64,000 nt of DNA from Alterinioella nitratireducens (GTDB lineage Bacteria > Pseudomonadota > Alphaproteobacteria > Rhodobacterales > Rhodobacteraceae), in assembly GCF_013155465.1 (NCBI RefSeq), contig NZ_JABJVX010000007.1, forward strand, positions 124,001-188,000, read 5' to 3'. The translations under genes and the position numbers were made by a program. Every line of letters begins with the position of its first letter. Position 1 is the stretch's first letter. Shown piece after piece: positions 44,692-53,114 of this stretch. Under the pieces are notes generated by a model that ran no database searches, was not told where the DNA came from, and worked only from the letters and a program-made list of their open reading frames with translations.

Positions 44692-47448
44692 ATGATCGGA
44701 GGTCTCTCCTTTGCCGCGCCGGGGCTGTTGCTGGCGCTGATCGCCTTGCCGATCCTGTGGTGGCTGTTGCGCGCGGTGCCGCCTGCGCCGATCCGCAGGC
44801 GCTTTCCCGGTGTGGCACTGCTGATCGGCCTCAAGGATGATGACAGCCAGACCGACAAGACACCCTGGTGGCTCTTGCTCTTGCGTATGCTGGCCGTGGC
44901 CGCCGCGATCATCGGCTTTGCCGGGCCGGTGCTGAACCCGCCCGAGGAGCGGGAAACCGACGGGCCGCTGCTGGTGCTGATGGATGCCTCCTGGGCCTCG
45001 GCGCGCGACTGGCCGGTGCGGCTGGACCGGGCGCGGGGGCTGATCGAGGAGGCGGGGCGCGATGGCCGCCCGGTCGCACTGGTGCAACTGACCGACCTGC
45101 CGGCGGGCGAGGGCGTGGCATTCCAGGCCGCGAATACCTGGCTGGCGCGGCTCGACAACCTGGAACCGCAGCCCTTTGCCCCCGACATGGGCGCGGCGCT
45201 TGACTGGGTGCAGGGGATCGAGGGCGAGTTCCAGAGTTTCTGGTTTTCGGACGGGCTGGACCATCCCGGCCGCGACGACCTGGCGCAAGCGCTGGCGGAT
45301 GCGGGCGGTGTCATTGCCTTCGAGGGCGGGCGCGACGTGTTGGGCCTTGGGCCCGCGCGGTTCGAGGATGGCGTGATCCTGGTGCCGGGATACCGGCTGG
45401 AGACCGAGGCCGACCGAGCCGTTACCGTGCAGGCCTTCGGGCTGGACCCCACGGGGGTCGAGCGGGAACTGGCGCGCGGAGACCTGGCATTCGCGGCGGG
45501 CGACGGCGAGGCCGAGCTGGAGCTGGACCTGCCGCCGGAGCTGCGCAACCGGATCAGCCGGTTCCAGATCGCGGGCGAACGCAGCGCGGGCGCGGTGAGC
45601 CTGACCGATGACGGGTTGCAACGGCGCGAGGTGGGGCTTCTTGCCGGGGCCTCCGAGGCCGAGGGGCAGGAGCTTCTGTCGCCGCTGCATTACTTGCGGC
45701 AGGCGCTGGCGCCCACGGCGGACCTGCTGGAGGTGGGGCTGTCGGACCTGCTGCTGGCCAGCCCCGATGTGATCATCCTGGCCGATGTCGCCACGCTTTC
45801 GCCCGAGGAAACGCAAGGCTTGCAAGCCTGGGTGGAACGCGGCGGGATGCTGGTGCGCTTTGCCGGGCCGCGGCTTGCGGGCTCGGACGTGGCGCGCGAC
45901 CAGCTTGATCCGCTGCTGCCGGTGCGGCTGCGCGAAGGCGGGCGCACGGTGGGCGGCGCGATGAGTTGGGGCGAACCGAAGGCCCTGCGCGCCTTCGACG
46001 AGGACAGCCCGTTTTACGGGCTTCGCATCCCCGCCGATGTGCGGGTGAGTTCCCAGGTCCTGGCGCAGCCCGACCCCGAGCTTGCCAGCCGCTCCATCGC
46101 GGCCCTTGCCGATGGCACGCCGCTGGTGACGCGGGCGCGTCTGGGGCAGGGACAGATCGTGCTGTTCCATGTCACCGCGAATGCGGAATGGTCGACCTTG
46201 CCGCTGTCGGGCCTGTTCGTGCAGATGCTGGAGCGGCTGGCGATTTCCACCCGCCCCGTGGACCCCGACGCGATCGACCTGGCCGGAATCACCTGGGTGC
46301 CGGAAGTGTTGCTGGACGGGTTCGGCACGCGGCGCGAGGCGGGCGTGATGCCCGGTGTCGACGGGATCGACCTGGCCACCGCGCCGCTGTCGGCAGCGTT
46401 GCTGCCCGGTCTCTATTCCGGGTCCGAGCGCCGGGTGGCGCGCAACGTCCTGGGGGCCGAGGAAATGCTGAGTGCCGCCAGTTGGCCCGCCGCCATCCCG
46501 GTCGAAGGCATGGATGCGCGCCCGGTGGTGACGCTGGCCTGGGCCTTCCTGAGCGGGGCGTTCGTGGCTCTCTTGATCGACTCGCTGGCCGCGCTGTGGC
46601 TGTCGGGGCGCTTGCCGGGGCTGGCGCGGACCGCCGTGCTGCTCCTGGCCGTGACGCTCGCGCCCGAGGCGCAGGCGCAGGAGGAGTCGGACGAGGCGCT
46701 GGCACTGCTGGCGACATCGGAGGTCACATTCGGCTACGTCCTGACGGGTGACGCGCGGCTTGACGAGACATCCCGCGCGGGGCTCTACGGGCTGGGCCTG
46801 ACACTGGCGCGGCGCAGTTCGGTGGAGCCCGCGCCGCCCATCGGGATCGACCTGGAAAATGATGAGCTGGTCTTTTTCCCGATGATCTACTGGCCGATCA
46901 GCCCCGATCAGCCGATCCCGTCGGATGCCGCCTATGCCCGGCTCAATGCGTATTTGCGCGGGGGCGGCATGATCGTGTTCGACACGCGCGACGCCGATAT
47001 CGGGCGCTTTGGCACCTCGACCCCCAATGGCCGCGCGCTTCAGGAAATCGCCCGCCCGCTGGACATTCCGCCGCTGGAGCCGGTGCCCGCGGATCACGTG
47101 CTGACGCGCACCTTCTACCTGTTGCAGGACTTCCCGGGGCGCCATCTGGGCCGGGATGTCTGGGTCGAGGCCGCGCCGCCGGATGCCGAACAGATCGAGG
47201 GGATGCCGTTCCGCAACCTCAACGATGGCGTCACGCCGGTGGTGATCGGCGGCAACGATTGGGCCGCGGCCTGGGCGATGGGGGAAAACGGGCGGCCTCT
47301 CTATCCCATCGGGCGCGGGTTTGCCGGGGAACGTCAGCGCGAGATCGCGCTGCGCTTCGGTGTCAACCTGGTGATGCATGTGCTCAGCGGCAATTATAAG
47401 TCCGACCAGGTGCACGTGCCCGCCCTTCTGGACAGATTGGGGCAATAG
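44692..47448 (+). CDS. BatA-like/DUF4159 large membrane protein
   Basis: A 918-residue protein with two N-terminal membrane helices (8-28 and 60-78) of the BatA kind, followed by a long periplasmic region with a vWA-like part (LLVLMDASWASARDW). Further membrane helices occur near 620-660 and the C-terminus (about 680-910) is DUF4159 (VTFGYVLTGDARLDETSRAGL, HYVPALLD-like end). Proteins with this layout follow MoxR and DUF58 in many alphaproteobacteria. It is the third gene of the operon and ends 2 bp before the fourth. Its function is unknown. Confidence 0.82.
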   Translation: MIGGLSFAAPGLLLALIALPILWWLLRAVPPAPIRRRFPGVALLIGLKDDDSQTDKTPWWLLLLRMLAVAAAIIGFAGPVLNPPEERETDGPLLVLMDASWASARDWPVRLDRARGLIEEAGRDGRPVALVQLTDLPAGEGVAFQAANTWLARLDNLEPQPFAPDMGAALDWVQGIEGEFQSFWFSDGLDHPGRDDLAQALADAGGVIAFEGGRDVLGLGPARFEDGVILVPGYRLETEADRAVTVQAFGLDPTGVERELARGDLAFAAGDGEAELELDLPPELRNRISRFQIAGERSAGAVSLTDDGLQRREVGLLAGASEAEGQELLSPLHYLRQALAPTADLLEVGLSDLLLASPDVIILADVATLSPEETQGLQAWVERGGMLVRFAGPRLAGSDVARDQLDPLLPVRLREGGRTVGGAMSWGEPKALRAFDEDSPFYGLRIPADVRVSSQVLAQPDPELASRSIAALADGTPLVTRARLGQGQIVLFHVTANAEWSTLPLSGLFVQMLERLAISTRPVDPDAIDLAGITWVPEVLLDGFGTRREAGVMPGVDGIDLATAPLSAALLPGLYSGSERRVARNVLGAEEMLSAASWPAAIPVEGMDARPVVTLAWAFLSGAFVALLIDSLAALWLSGRLPGLARTAVLLLAVTLAPEAQAQEESDEALALLATSEVTFGYVLTGDARLDETSRAGLYGLGLTLARRSSVEPAPPIGIDLENDELVFFPMIYWPISPDQPIPSDAAYARLNAYLRGGGMIVFDTRDADIGRFGTSTPNGRALQEIARPLDIPPLEPVPADHVLTRTFYLLQDFPGRHLGRDVWVEAAPPDAEQIEGMPFRNLNDGVTPVVIGGNDWAAAWAMGENGRPLYPIGRGFAGERQREIALRFGVNLVMHVLSGNYKSDQVHVPALLDRLGQ

Positions 47449-47450
47449 CG

Positions 47451-49517
47451 ATGACCGGAACCCTTCTTTTCGATCCGCTGCTGCCCTGGCTGGTGATCTG
47501 GGCCCTGGCCGCGCTGGCCGCGCTGTTCCTGGCGCTTCAGGTCTGGCGCAACCTGGCCGGTTGGCCGTTCCGCGCGCTGGCGGCCCTGGCGCTGCTTCTG
47601 GCGCTGGCGAACCCGTCGCTGCAGGACGAGGAGCGCGAGCCGCTGACCGATATTGTGCTCATGGTGATCGACGAAAGCGCCTCGCAACGCATTTCCGACC
47701 GGCCCGACCAGACAGAGGCGGCGGCAGAGGCGGTGCGGCGCGAGGTTGACGCGCTGGATATGGAATTGCGCGAGGTCCGGGTGGGCGACGGGCCGGACAA
47801 TACCGGATCGCTGGTCATGGGCGCGCTGACCGAGTTGATGGCCGAGGAGCCGCGCGCCCGGATTGCCGGCGCGATCGTGATTACCGACGGGCAGATCCAC
47901 GATGCCGAGCTTGCGCCCGATCTGCCCGCGCCCCTTCACGCGCTGATCACGGGGGCCGAGGAGGACTGGGACCGGCGGCTGATGGTGCAGAACGCGCCCG
48001 CCTTCGCCATCCTGGGCGAGGAGGTCGTGCTGACCCTGCGTATCGAGGATGAGGGCGCGGTGCCCGACAGTATCGGCGGGCTGGCCGAGCTGCGCATCTC
48101 GATCGACGGGCAGGATGCGCGCAGCTTCATGATGCCGGTGGGCCGGGAGTTCGACCTGCCGCTGACCCTGCCGCATGCGGGCATGAACGTGATCCAGTTC
48201 GAAGTGCCGGAGGCGGAGGGCGAGATCACCGATCGCAACAACGCCGCCGTGGTGCAGATCAACGGGGTGCGGGACCGGTTGCGGGTTCTGCTGGTCTCGG
48301 GCCAGCCGCATCCGGGGCAACGGACCTGGCGCAACCTGCTGAAATCGGACCCCTCGGTCGACCTGGTGCATTTCACCATCCTGCGCCCGCCCGACCGGCA
48401 GGACGGGGTGCCGGTGACCGAGTTGAGCCTCATTGCCTTTCCAACCCGCGAGCTGTTCCTGGAAACGCTGGACGAGTTCGACCTGGTGATTTTCGACCGC
48501 TACCGGCGGCGCGGCATCCTGCCGATGATCTACCTCGACAATGTGCGCGCCTATGTCGAGAATGGCGGCGCATTGCTGATGGCGACGGGGCCGGATTTCG
48601 CCAGCGCCGCCTCGCTCTACCGCACGCCGCTATCCGAGATTTTGCCGGGGCGGCCCACGGCGCAGGTGATCGAGCAGCCGTTCCTGCCGCAAATCTCCGA
48701 CCTCGGCCAGCGTCACCCGGTGACGACGGGGCTGGAGGATACGCATACGCCGCTGCCCGGCAGCGATGCGCCCTGGGGCCGCTGGCTGCGCCAGATCGAC
48801 ATCACCGAGCAAAGCGGCCAGACCGTGATGACCGGGGTGGATGGGCGGCCTTTGCTGATGCTGGACCGGGTCGGCGAGGGGCGGGTGGCGCTCCTGGCCT
48901 CGGATCACGCCTGGCTGTGGGATCGCGGCTATGAGGGCGGCGGGCCACAACTGGAGCTTCTGCGCCGTCTTGCGCATTGGATGATGGGCGAGCCGGAACT
49001 GGAGGAGGAGGCCCTGCGCGCCGAGGCGGATGGGCAGACCATCGTGATCACGCGCCAGACGCTGGAGGACAGCGCGGGCGATGTCACCGTCACCGCGCCA
49101 GACGGGTCCGAGGTGGTGGTCGAGCTTGAGGAATCCACGCCGGGGCGCTTTACGGGCGAGTTCACCGGGCCGGAGATCGGGCTTTACCGTCTGCGCGAAG
49201 GCGACCGCGAGGCGGTCATCGCGCTTGGCCCCGCCGCCCCGCGCGAGTTCGAGGAGACGCTGGCCAGCGGCGCCCTGCTGGAAGAACCGGCGGCGGTTCT
49301 GCGCGGCGGCGTGATGCGGCTGGAGGACGGGATGCCGGATATCCGCACCGTCTCGGAAGGGCGCAACGCCTCCGGGCGGGGCTGGATCGGCGTGACCCCG
49401 CGCGCGGCCTACCTGACCACGGATATCACCGTGACGCCGCTGCTCCCCGCATGGCTGTTCCTGTTGCTGGCGGCGGGGCTGATGCTGGCGGGCTGGATCC
49501 GCGAGGGGCGGCAATAG
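47451..49517 (+). CDS. Large membrane protein with glutamine amidotransferase-like domain
   Basis: A 688-residue protein. N-terminal membrane helices at 10-33 and 38-55 precede a large periplasmic part. That part contains a vWA-like strand (DIVLMVIDESASQRI) and a class I glutamine amidotransferase-like domain (RLRVLLVSGQPHPGQRTWRNLL, DLVIFDRYRRRGILPMIY). A last helix near 660-682 returns to the membrane. I see no catalytic cysteine triad, so enzymatic activity is doubtful. It is the fourth gene of the moxR operon, the usual closing member. Confidence 0.82.
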   Translation: MTGTLLFDPLLPWLVIWALAALAALFLALQVWRNLAGWPFRALAALALLLALANPSLQDEEREPLTDIVLMVIDESASQRISDRPDQTEAAAEAVRREVDALDMELREVRVGDGPDNTGSLVMGALTELMAEEPRARIAGAIVITDGQIHDAELAPDLPAPLHALITGAEEDWDRRLMVQNAPAFAILGEEVVLTLRIEDEGAVPDSIGGLAELRISIDGQDARSFMMPVGREFDLPLTLPHAGMNVIQFEVPEAEGEITDRNNAAVVQINGVRDRLRVLLVSGQPHPGQRTWRNLLKSDPSVDLVHFTILRPPDRQDGVPVTELSLIAFPTRELFLETLDEFDLVIFDRYRRRGILPMIYLDNVRAYVENGGALLMATGPDFASAASLYRTPLSEILPGRPTAQVIEQPFLPQISDLGQRHPVTTGLEDTHTPLPGSDAPWGRWLRQIDITEQSGQTVMTGVDGRPLLMLDRVGEGRVALLASDHAWLWDRGYEGGGPQLELLRRLAHWMMGEPELEEEALRAEADGQTIVITRQTLEDSAGDVTVTAPDGSEVVVELEESTPGRFTGEFTGPEIGLYRLREGDREAVIALGPAAPREFEETLASGALLEEPAAVLRGGVMRLEDGMPDIRTVSEGRNASGRGWIGVTPRAAYLTTDITVTPLLPAWLFLLLAAGLMLAGWIREGRQ

Positions 49518-49618
49518 AGCGTTCCGGGAAATACTGAAACGCCAGGACCCTGCCACGCCTTCAGCGCTCCCGTGTTCTTGGCGATACCATGAGCAATTGG
49601 TGTTTCCCGAACCGCTCT
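49516..49618. repeat. Imperfect long inverted repeat between convergent genes
   Basis: The left arm AGAGCG-TTCCGGGAAATA begins at 49516 inside the stop codon of the large membrane protein gene. The right arm is the reverse complement of AGAGCGGTTCGGGAAACA at 49601-49618; 15 of 18 positions match. The roughly 67-nt spacer holds nothing else recognised. It could form a long hairpin as two-way terminator, or be a remnant of a repeat element. Confidence 0.5.
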
Positions 49619-49620
49619 GG

Positions 49621-49977
49621 TCAATCGAGCGCGTGGATGGTTGTCTCTTCGGCCCATCCCGTCACGTTGGTCGAGGTCCGGATATGGACCGTGTCGGCGC
49701 CGTCCGGGATTGCCACGTCAAAGAGGCTGCGGGTAAAGGGTTGCTCATCCACATGCGGATGCGCCAGCACGCGGGTCTCCAGGATCGTGCCGTCGGCCAG
49801 TTCCACCCGCCATCCATCGGCGTAATCCTCCCACCCCGTATCGGCATGTGCGACGGTCACGTCGAAGCGCCAGAGGCCGCCCGATTCGGACGCCTCCATG
49901 GCCACGATCCGGGCGGGATCGGCCATGGCGGGCAGGCCGAGACCAAGCAGAACGGGCAAGGCGTGCAGCAATCTCAT
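49621..49977 (-). CDS. Small secreted protein of unknown function
   Basis: A 118-residue protein I do not recognise. Signal peptide 1-19 (LPVLLGLGLPAMA|DPARI). The mature protein is beta-rich with WEDYADGWRVELADGTILETRVLAHPHVDEQPFTRS in pieces around 45-85, then a final DTVHIRTSTNVTGW. This pattern suggests a compact beta-sandwich. It is convergent with the moxR operon and divergent from the next secreted protein. Similar small proteins occur near moxR operons in related bacteria, as far as I recall. Confidence 0.7.
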   Translation of the reverse strand: MRLLHALPVLLGLGLPAMADPARIVAMEASESGGLWRFDVTVAHADTGWEDYADGWRVELADGTILETRVLAHPHVDEQPFTRSLFDVAIPDGADTVHIRTSTNVTGWAEETTIHALD

Positions 49978-50060
49978 GCCCCCTTATCCCACGCCGGATT
50001 CCCCTTTGTCATCTGACGCCTGCGTGAGCCCCGTCATCCGATAACAGCTTTCCGACATTG

Positions 50061-50075
50061 CGTGTCAGGGACACG
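50061..50075. promoter_or_regulatory. Short perfect dyad in a divergent promoter region
   Basis: CGTGTC (50061-50066) and GACACG (50070-50075) with a 3-bp spacer, in the 166-bp gap between two divergent secreted-protein genes. It is operator-like in size. No associated regulator gene is visible. Confidence 0.35.
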
Positions 50076-50143
50076 AACGGTCAGTCTGAGAGCAGCGCCC
50101 GGACAGAACCGGACGAATTTTCGCAACAAAGGACTTTAGACCC

Positions 50144-50557
50144 ATGTTCAAACCGTTCCTCAAACCCCTTGCCGCCGCCGCGGTCGTGGCCGGTGCCCTT
50201 GCGGGCGTGGCCGCCCAGGCCAACGGCGTCGCCTTCATGGTCGTCGACGGCAATGCCACCGTCGCGCCGATCGGCAACACGCGCATGGTCGCGCAGGAGG
50301 CGCGGCCCGCCGCAACGCCCGGTCTGCAACTGGAATGTGCCGTCGCCGGCACGCCGGTGGAGTTCCCCAACGACATCAAGGTCTGGTCGAGCCAGGCCAT
50401 TGCCGCGGGCACCCAGGTGGCCTGGAACGTGCCGGGATCGACATTCGACGGGTTTTTCGAGTTGCCCGCCCTGGCCGCGAACCAGCACGCGTTCCTGTCC
50501 AGCGTCCTGCCCGGCGGCTTGCCTGCGGGCACGCCCTGCGAGGCGGTGGCGCAGTAG
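50144..50557 (+). CDS. Small secreted protein of unknown function
   Basis: A 137-residue protein not recognised. Signal peptide about 1-26 (LAAAAVVAGALAGVAAQA|NG). The mature part has two cysteines (LQLECAVAG and the C-terminal GTPCEAVAQ), so one disulfide is possible in the periplasm, and the sequence VEFPNDIKVWSSQAIAAGTQVAW suggests beta structure. The start ATG has a weak ribosome site. It precedes the trypsin-like protease gene by 108 bp on the same strand. Confidence 0.65.
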   Translation: MFKPFLKPLAAAAVVAGALAGVAAQANGVAFMVVDGNATVAPIGNTRMVAQEARPAATPGLQLECAVAGTPVEFPNDIKVWSSQAIAAGTQVAWNVPGSTFDGFFELPALAANQHAFLSSVLPGGLPAGTPCEAVAQ

Positions 50558-50665
50558 GCACCAGCCAGCGGGGGCCGCTGCCCGTAGCGGGCCCCGGCCC
50601 AATTTTTGCCCCACTCGGCGCGTAAACCTTGCCGCGACACCGTTCCCGCCAAGGACCAATGCCCC

Positions 50666-51499
50666 ATGCGCGCGCTCCTGTTCCTCCTCTTCTCGGCGCT
50701 GGCCGCCCCGGCGCAGACCCTGCCCGTCATCGCCCCGGCAGGCCCTCCGCTGGAGGCCGTCACCGGCGTCGGCACGGATCGGCAATGGCAGGCCGTAGGG
50801 CGGATCGACACAGGGCCGGGGTTCTGCACCGGCACGCTGATCGCCGCCGACCTGGTGCTGACGGCGGCGCATTGCCTGTTTCACCCCCAGACCGGAGAGC
50901 GCCTGCCCGAGTCCGGGTTCAGTTTCAACGCGGGGCTGCGCAACGGTCGCCCGGTCGCCTTTCGCACTGTCCGGCGCAGCGTGATCCATCCCGGCTACGC
51001 CACCGACCTGGCCGACCAGCTGGACCAGGTGCGCACCGATATCGCCATCCTGGAGCTTGACCGCGCGATCCCCGCCGAGATGGTTCAACCGATCCCCGCG
51101 CGGGGGCAGGCGGCGGTGGGCGATCTGGTGCAGATCGTCTCCTACGGGCGCGACCGGGCGGATTACGCCTCGCTGGAGGATGGGTGCGATGTGCGCGCGG
51201 GCGAGGGTGGATTGCAGGTGCTGTCGTGCCATATCGACCCCGGCTCCTCCGGCGCGCCGGTGTTCCTGCGGCAAAACGGGCGGCTTGGCATCGTCTCGGT
51301 CATTTCGGCCCAGGCCGAATGGTACGATGATCCGGTGTCGCTGGCCGCCGATCTGGGCGGCGGGCTGGCCCCGATCCTGGACCTGCTGGACCGCACCGAC
51401 GACGTTTTCAGCCGCGAGGCCAGCCGCATCCGCACGCTGAGCGCGGGCAATGACGGGACCGAGGATATCGGCGCAAGGTTCATTCGCGTCACCCCTTGA
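50666..51499 (+). CDS. Trypsin-like serine protease, secreted
   Basis: A 277-residue protease of the chymotrypsin fold. The signal peptide 1-16 ends at APAQT. The catalytic triad is visible as H in VLTAAHCLF, D in RTDIAILELD and S in IDPGSSGAPVF (GxSG). Cysteines in FCTGT, AHC, DGC and SCH are paired like those in the family. The ATG at 50666 follows AAGGA at good spacing. It may cut envelope proteins; the substrate is unknown. A possible heat-shock-type promoter of the next gene overlaps its stop codon. Confidence 0.85.
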   Translation: MRALLFLLFSALAAPAQTLPVIAPAGPPLEAVTGVGTDRQWQAVGRIDTGPGFCTGTLIAADLVLTAAHCLFHPQTGERLPESGFSFNAGLRNGRPVAFRTVRRSVIHPGYATDLADQLDQVRTDIAILELDRAIPAEMVQPIPARGQAAVGDLVQIVSYGRDRADYASLEDGCDVRAGEGGLQVLSCHIDPGSSGAPVFLRQNGRLGIVSVISAQAEWYDDPVSLAADLGGGLAPILDLLDRTDDVFSREASRIRTLSAGNDGTEDIGARFIRVTP

Positions 51500-51523
51500 C
51501 GGGCGGGCGCAGGGTTCCCAAAT
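51495..51523 (+). promoter_or_regulatory. Possible RpoH-type promoter of hsp20
   Basis: CTTGAC (51495-51500) and CCCAAAT (51517-51523) are separated by 16 bp, which resembles a heat-shock sigma factor promoter. It lies 116 bp before the hsp20 start, in the right orientation. The match is by eye and imperfect. Confidence 0.4.
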
Positions 51524-51639
51524 CGCATGTTGTTCCGGTGCCCGCAGAAAAGGGGCCGGGACAAGACTCAAAGGGCGGTGCCATGACGGACCGCCCGACA
51601 GATCGTTATCGCTCAAGACAAGCAAAGAGGATGACCACC

Positions 51640-52095
51640 ATGCGTACCCATGATTTCACCCCGCTTTACCGCGCCAGTGTCGGCTTTGACCGTATGGCGG
51701 ACCTGCTGGACCGGGTCATGACCCAGGATACCGGCGCCACGACCTATCCGCCCTACAATATCGAAAAGACCGACGACGACGCCTATCGCATCTCGATCGC
51801 GGTGGCCGGTTTCGCCGCCGAGGATCTGAATATCGAGCAGCGCGAAAACGGCCTGATCGTTTCGGCCCGCCGCGAGAAGGACGAGTCCGATCGCACCTAC
51901 CTGCATCGCGGCATCGCCACGCGCGCATTCGAGAAGCGGTTCCACCTGGCCGACCATGTCCGCGTGACCGGCGCCAGCCACGAGGCCGGCATGCTGCATA
52001 TCGACCTGGTGCGCGAAGTGCCCGAGGCGCTGAAACCGCGCCAGATCGAGATCGCGACGGAGACGCCCAAGGCGATTGAATCCGAGGCCGCGTAA
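51640..52095 (+). CDS. Hsp20/alpha-crystallin family small heat shock protein
   Basis: A 151-residue chaperone that holds unfolding proteins. The N-terminus RTHDFTPLYRASVGFDRMADLLD is typical of the alphaproteobacterial IbpA-like branch. The alpha-crystallin domain covers about 35-125 (YNIEKTDDDAYRISIAVAGF, GIATRAFEKRFHLADHVRV). The start at 51640 is chosen because AAGAGG lies 9 bp before it; the ATG at 51631 has none. An RpoH-like promoter and a strong terminator flank it, so it is a single-gene unit. Confidence 0.93.
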   Translation: MRTHDFTPLYRASVGFDRMADLLDRVMTQDTGATTYPPYNIEKTDDDAYRISIAVAGFAAEDLNIEQRENGLIVSARREKDESDRTYLHRGIATRAFEKRFHLADHVRVTGASHEAGMLHIDLVREVPEALKPRQIEIATETPKAIESEAA

Positions 52096-52123
52096 GCCCT
52101 CGCGCCCGGATCCGAGTGATCAG

Positions 52124-52149
52124 ACGCAGCCCCTCGGGGCTGCGTTTTT
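52124..52149 (+). terminator. Intrinsic terminator after hsp20
   Basis: ACGCAGCCCC (52124-52133) pairs with GGGGCTGCGT (52136-52145) around a TC loop, followed by TTTTT. A textbook intrinsic terminator 29 bp after the hsp20 stop codon. Confidence 0.85.
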
Positions 52150-52187
52150 CGTCTCGGGGGCCCCGTTAGCGCTGCGGAAACCATTTC

Positions 52188-53114
52188 ATGGCCTTATGGG
52201 CGCGACTGACAGCGATAGCCGGGCCAAGGGACATGGACGATCAGCAGCCATTGGGGCGGGAAATGCTCTGGCCCGACCTCGACGAGGCGGGTGCTGCGCC
52301 GACGCGCGGGGCCGATCAGTTCGTGGTGCGCGAAGGCCCCGGCCATGAGGTGATCGCGGGGTTCTCGCCCGGTGTCGGCGACCGCATCATCTTCGACCGC
52401 TACGAGATGCAGACGATGGCCGATATCCGCTCACGGCTGCACCCCTCGGGCCGTGACGCGCTGATCCGGTTCGACGATGGCGGGTCGCTGCGGTTGACGG
52501 GTGTTGCTCCGGGCGCGCTTGAGGATCGTCATTTCGTCTGCCTTGGCGGGCCGGTGCAGCTGACCGCCGACACGTTGGTGCAGACGGCGGAAGGTTCCAG
52601 ACCGGCGCGCGACCTGGTCGAAGGCGATCTTCTGCGCACCCGCGACCATGGCCTGCAACCGGTGCGCCAGATCATCCGCCAGGCCCGTCGCTTTGCCGGA
52701 CCGGATGACCCCTCGCGCCCGGTCATGATCTCGTTCGGCGCGCTCGGGCGCGGGGTGCCGTGCCGTGCACTGACCGTCGCCCCCTATCAGCGCATCGTGA
52801 TCCGACATCCCGTCACCGGGGCGGAGCTGCTGATCGCGGCCAGCAAGCTGGTCGGACGGGCCGGTGTCACGCGGGTGCGCGGCTGCGCCGAGGCCGGTTT
52901 CATCAACCTTGCGATGGACGCGCATGAGGTGATCCTGGCCGAGGGGCTGGCCACCGAAACCCTGCTGATCCATCCGCGCGACCGGCTGATCGCGGGCCAG
53001 ACCGCGCCGTGCCGGATGACGCCCGCGCGGCCCATCTACCTCAAGGATCCGGCCTTTCACCCCGACCGGCTGGATCCGCGGTTCCGGGGCCTGTCACGGC
53101 CCGACGTGGCCTAG
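52188..53114 (+). CDS. Hint-domain protein without the usual N-terminal cysteine
   Basis: A 308-residue protein. Residues about 125-260 look like the Hint domain common in Rhodobacteraceae (TLVQTAEGSRPARDLVEGDLLRTRDHGLQPVRQI in pieces, then QRIVIRHPVTGAELLIAASKLV and NLAMDAHEVILAEGLATETL). Most such domains begin with a CF-x-PGT block where the cysteine starts autoprocessing. Here that position reads LTADTLVQT with no cysteine, so splicing or cleavage is unlikely. The N-terminal 110 residues (FVVREGPGHEVIAGFSPG) resemble a calcium-binding or RTX-type module. Role unknown. Confidence 0.75.
   Translation: MALWARLTAIAGPRDMDDQQPLGREMLWPDLDEAGAAPTRGADQFVVREGPGHEVIAGFSPGVGDRIIFDRYEMQTMADIRSRLHPSGRDALIRFDDGGSLRLTGVAPGALEDRHFVCLGGPVQLTADTLVQTAEGSRPARDLVEGDLLRTRDHGLQPVRQIIRQARRFAGPDDPSRPVMISFGALGRGVPCRALTVAPYQRIVIRHPVTGAELLIAASKLVGRAGVTRVRGCAEAGFINLAMDAHEVILAEGLATETLLIHPRDRLIAGQTAPCRMTPARPIYLKDPAFHPDRLDPRFRGLSRPDVA

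Noticed and set aside
44665-47445. A very long open frame (over 900 codons) opposite the BatA-like gene, and other long antisense frames
   Set aside because: In GC-rich DNA antisense frames stay open by chance. They are rich in R, H, Q and G, have no motifs, and lie opposite genes with clear families.
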